Source of the DNA: Longimicrobium sp.
GTDB taxonomy: Bacteria; Gemmatimonadota; Gemmatimonadetes; Longimicrobiales; Longimicrobiaceae
Direction: 5' to 3'
Length of the DNA: 6,992 bases
NCBI GenBank assembly: GCA_030446945.1
Contig: JAUJMI010000192.1
Location: forward strand, 1 to 6,992
This document shows, in pieces, positions 5,116 to 6,992 of the stretch. The notes under the pieces are model-generated. The model did no database searches. It was not told the DNA's origin and was given only the letters and a program-made list of their open reading frames with translations. Both the position numbers and the translations under genes were made by a program. Every line of letters begins with the position of its first letter. Position 1 is the stretch's first letter.

Positions 5116-5491
5116 GGCCTTCGATTATGGCGGTGCGGGCGGGGGAACGGCAATCACACAGAGACACGGAGAGAACTGCAAGTGCTCGGAGAAGACCCCC
5201 AGGCCTTCACCCTGGCGGAGGGCGCCGCGCCGCCGGGGCGGTTCACGATTCAATAAGATCGGAATCGGCCAGCTGATGGGGGCGGGAGACTCCTCGGCGC
5301 CAACACCCTTGCGCGCGGACCGTCCCGGGCCAATTGTATCGGTAGTCCAACTCATACGTTTTCGCGGGCGTGGCTGGAGCGGCACACGGCACTCCCCTGC
5401 GCACTGCGCTCCATCCGCCGTGCGCACGTCCCGCGAGGGGCACCGGCGTCCGCGGTCCAAACATCTTCTCCACGCCACACCAGAGCGTACG
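5116..5491. other. Divergent intergenic region between transporter and MbtH genes
   Basis: No coding frame looks real here. It must carry the promoters of both the transporter (minus) and the MbtH/transferase pair (plus). A purine-rich run, TCACACAGAGACACGGAGAG from 5154, stands out against the GC-rich background. A locally AT-richer patch at 5331-5365 (TTGTAT at 5334-5339, CATACG at 5353-5358) is the likeliest promoter area for the MbtH gene, but spacing does not match a standard -35/-10 pair. Confidence 0.45.
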
Positions 5492-5710
5492 ATGAGCCAG
5501 GGCCGCGAAGATTCCACGATCTACCGGTTGCTCGTCAACGGCGGCGATCAATACTCCATCGTCCCGGTCAACGGGGCGGTCCCGGAGGGCTGGCGCGACG
5601 TGGGAAAGGCGGGGCCCAAGGATGAGTGCCTCGCGTACATCGACCACGCGTGGCCGGACATGCGCCCCCGGCGCGGGCGCGTAGCCGTGCACGCCCCGGG
5701 ACGCCGGTAG
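5492..5710 (+). CDS. MbtH-like protein (NRPS adenylation-domain partner)
   Basis: This 72-residue protein carries the MbtH signature. YRLLVNGGDQYSIVPVNGAV is followed by PEGWRDVG, then KDECLAYIDHAWPDMRP. MbtH-like proteins bind adenylation domains of nonribosomal peptide synthetases in the cytoplasm and are often needed for their solubility or activity. Matches to the family are Q20-x-S22, P25, G33-W34, C46-L47, W54 and DMRP (56-59). Two departures stand out. The usual SLWP is SIVP, so the first conserved tryptophan is valine 24. The usual WTDMRP is WPDMRP. The C-terminus after DMRP is a basic RRGRVAVHAPGRR tail instead of the common short end. ATG 5492 has no clear Shine-Dalgarno sequence. 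The next gene is a phosphopantetheinyl transferase 16 bases downstream, consistent with a natural-product operon. Confidence 0.9.
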   Translation: MSQGREDSTIYRLLVNGGDQYSIVPVNGAVPEGWRDVGKAGPKDECLAYIDHAWPDMRPRRGRVAVHAPGRR

Positions 5711-5726
5711 GCCGATCTCGCCGTCT

Positions 5727-6488
5727 TTGCCGCGCCTGGCCGGTCCCGTCTGGGCGGCGCCCCCCGCCGCCCTCAGCCTCCACGCACACGAAGTTCACGT
5801 GTGGCGCGTGCCGCTCGACCTCCCGCCACAGCTCCTCTCAGCCCTCTCCGCGGTCCTCTCCGTCGATGAACAGGCGCGTGCGGCGCGCTTCCGCTTCGAC
5901 GTCCATCGCACGCGGTTCATCGCGGGGCGCGCCGTCCTCCGCCAGCTCCTCGCGCGGTACGTGAAGATCTGCCCTGAAGAGGTGGTCTTCCGCTACTCCG
6001 AGCACGGCAAGCCGTCGCTGGAGGGGGGCGCGGCGGAATCGGAGCTGCGCTTCAACTTTTCCAACGCCGGGGGGATGGGGCTCGCCGCGATCGTCCTCGG
6101 CCGTGAGGTGGGGGTGGACCTGGAGGAGCTGAAAGCCGTCTCGGATTTTTCGGGGATCGCGGAGCGCTTCTTCTCCCCCGCAGAGAACGAGGTGCTGCTC
6201 GCGCTCCCCGCGCCGTCGAGGGACGCGGCGTTCTTCACCTGCTGGACGCGCAAGGAAGCGTACATCAAGGCGGTGGGGGAGGGGCTCTCCATCCCGCTCG
6301 ACTCCTTCGACGTGACCCTGGCGCCCGGCGACCCGGCGCGCCTGCTCGCCACGCGCGGCGAGACCGGCGGCGAAGTCCGGTGGAGCCTCCACGAGCTCCA
6401 TCCCGGCCCCGGGTTCGTCGGGGCGCTGGCCGTCGAGGCTCCCGCGCGGGAGGTGCTCTGCTTCGACTGGGAGCCGCCCGACGCGTAG
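5727..6488 (+). CDS. Sfp-type 4'-phosphopantetheinyl transferase
   Basis: This enzyme moves the phosphopantetheine arm from coenzyme A to a serine of carrier proteins in nonribosomal peptide, polyketide or fatty-acid synthases, in the cytoplasm with Mg2+. The 253-residue reading has the family landmarks in order: VHVWRVPLD near residue 25, the Arg-rich helix RAARFRFDVHRTRFIAGRAV (51-70), HGKPSL (93-98), FNFSNAGG (109-116), VGVDLEEL (129-136; metal ligands D131 and E133) and CWTRKEAYIKAVGEGLSIPL (172-191; E177). FNFSNAGG has Asn where many members have His (SHS), a known kind of variant. The start is uncertain: an in-frame stop at 5682 leaves TTG 5727 as the first option, with no good ribosome binding site; GTG 5799 would clip the first strand. 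It follows the MbtH gene by 16 bases and is probably co-transcribed. Confidence 0.93.
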   Translation: MPRLAGPVWAAPPAALSLHAHEVHVWRVPLDLPPQLLSALSAVLSVDEQARAARFRFDVHRTRFIAGRAVLRQLLARYVKICPEEVVFRYSEHGKPSLEGGAAESELRFNFSNAGGMGLAAIVLGREVGVDLEELKAVSDFSGIAERFFSPAENEVLLALPAPSRDAAFFTCWTRKEAYIKAVGEGLSIPLDSFDVTLAPGDPARLLATRGETGGEVRWSLHELHPGPGFVGALAVEAPAREVLCFDWEPPDA

Positions 6489-6560
6489 CCGGCATGCACC
6501 AGAAGGGCACCACGCTATGTTGGGGCGTCGGCCATCCCCCCGTTCCTCCGAGCACTGCTG

Positions 6561-6992
6561 ATGACGAGAGCTGCCTTCTCCCGGCGCTGGTTCGTAGGCG
6601 CCACCCTCCTCGCCCTCGTGGGCTGCGCGCCGCGCGCGAGCGTCCCCGCACCCATCGGCGAGCCCGCGACCACCGTGTTCGTGGTGCGCCACGCCGAGCG
6701 CGCGGCTGAGCCCGCCGCCGATCCGGGGCTGACCCCCGCGGGCCAGGCGCGCGCCGAAGCGCTCCCGCGGGCCGTGCGCGATGCGGGCCGCGTCGCCGCC
6801 ATCTACAGCACGCAGTTCCGCCGCACCCAGTCGACGGCGGCGCCGCTGGCCTCCGCCCTCGGCATCTCCGTCACGGACCGACCCATCAGCGCCACCAACT
6901 CCGCCACCTACGCGCAGGACCTGGCCCGCGAGATCCTCTCCCGCCACGCGGGACAGACGGTACTCGTAGTGGGCCACAGCAACACGGTCCCC
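6561..6992 (+). CDS. Histidine-phosphatase-superfamily lipoprotein, cut by the right edge
   Basis: The first 144 residues of the gene are visible. Residues 1-22 form an export signal containing SRRWF (7-11), close to the twin-arginine motif, a hydrophobic core and a lipobox LVGC with the lipidated Cys at 22, so the protein is probably membrane-anchored outside the cytoplasm. From residue 39 the histidine phosphatase (phosphoglycerate-mutase-like) fold follows: VFVVRHAER with the phospho-acceptor H44 and R43, then GLTPAGQARAEAL, IYSTQFRRTQSTAAPLASAL and VLVVGHSNTVP with the second catalytic H139. This short-branch layout resembles SixA-like phosphatases. The substrate is unknown. ATG 6561 lacks a clear Shine-Dalgarno sequence; 72 bases separate it from the transferase gene on the same strand, so it may be read through from the same transcript. 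The C-terminus is outside the window. Confidence 0.88.
   Translation, partial: MTRAAFSRRWFVGATLLALVGCAPRASVPAPIGEPATTVFVVRHAERAAEPAADPGLTPAGQARAEALPRAVRDAGRVAAIYSTQFRRTQSTAAPLASALGISVTDRPISATNSATYAQDLAREILSRHAGQTVLVVGHSNTVP

Noticed and set aside
4405..5256. Long plus-strand frame opposite the transporter
   Set aside because: It is almost entirely Arg, His, Pro, Gln and Ala, the complement of a hydrophobic membrane protein, so not a real gene.
5838..6977. Long minus-strand frame opposite the transferase and phosphatase
   Set aside because: It is antisense to two genes with clear catalytic motifs and has no recognisable domain.

Overview
This is a GC-rich window (roughly two thirds G+C, with strong G/C preference at third codon positions) from a bacterium. 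Dense genes on both strands, a Tat/lipoprotein-type signal peptide, weak Shine-Dalgarno sequences before several genes and a mix of LytTR regulator, MbtH/Sfp pair and lineage-specific small proteins would fit a soil diderm such as a Gemmatimonadota (Longimicrobium-like) relative. That placement is an inference from style and has not been tested by comparison.

Left part (1-2160): a minus-strand coding fragment runs off the left edge. Beside it is a complete LytTR-type response regulator (188-949, plus). A 450-base gap follows, holding GC-rich inverted repeats but no convincing gene. Next is a SnoaL/NTF2-like cyclase gene (1404-1841) interrupted by an in-frame TAG at codon 40, then a strong rho-independent terminator and a convergent 66-residue conserved-looking small protein (1958-2158, minus).

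Middle part (2160-4230): about 450 bases without a gene contain a perfect 10-bp inverted repeat, a run of four G-tracts and a hairpin just beyond the end of the next gene. That gene encodes an exported protein of unknown function (2612-3589, minus). Two candidate small genes converge on a GC-rich terminator: a 28-residue Pro/Gly/Asn-rich peptide with a very good ribosome binding site (3831-3917, plus) and a weaker 42-residue Cys-containing candidate (4000-4128, minus).

Right part (4231-6992): an EamA/DMT-type membrane transporter (minus) is divergent from a small natural-product accessory cluster: an MbtH-like protein (5492-5710) followed 16 bases later by an Sfp-type 4'-phosphopantetheinyl transferase (5727-6488). 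The transferase would arm carrier proteins and the MbtH protein would support adenylation domains of a nonribosomal peptide synthetase, but no synthetase lies in the window. A histidine-phosphatase-superfamily lipoprotein with a twin-arginine signal (6561 onward) is cut by the right edge.

Nothing here is a clear new multi-gene system. The best leads are the amber-interrupted cyclase, the MbtH protein lacking its first conserved tryptophan, and the small-protein candidates.
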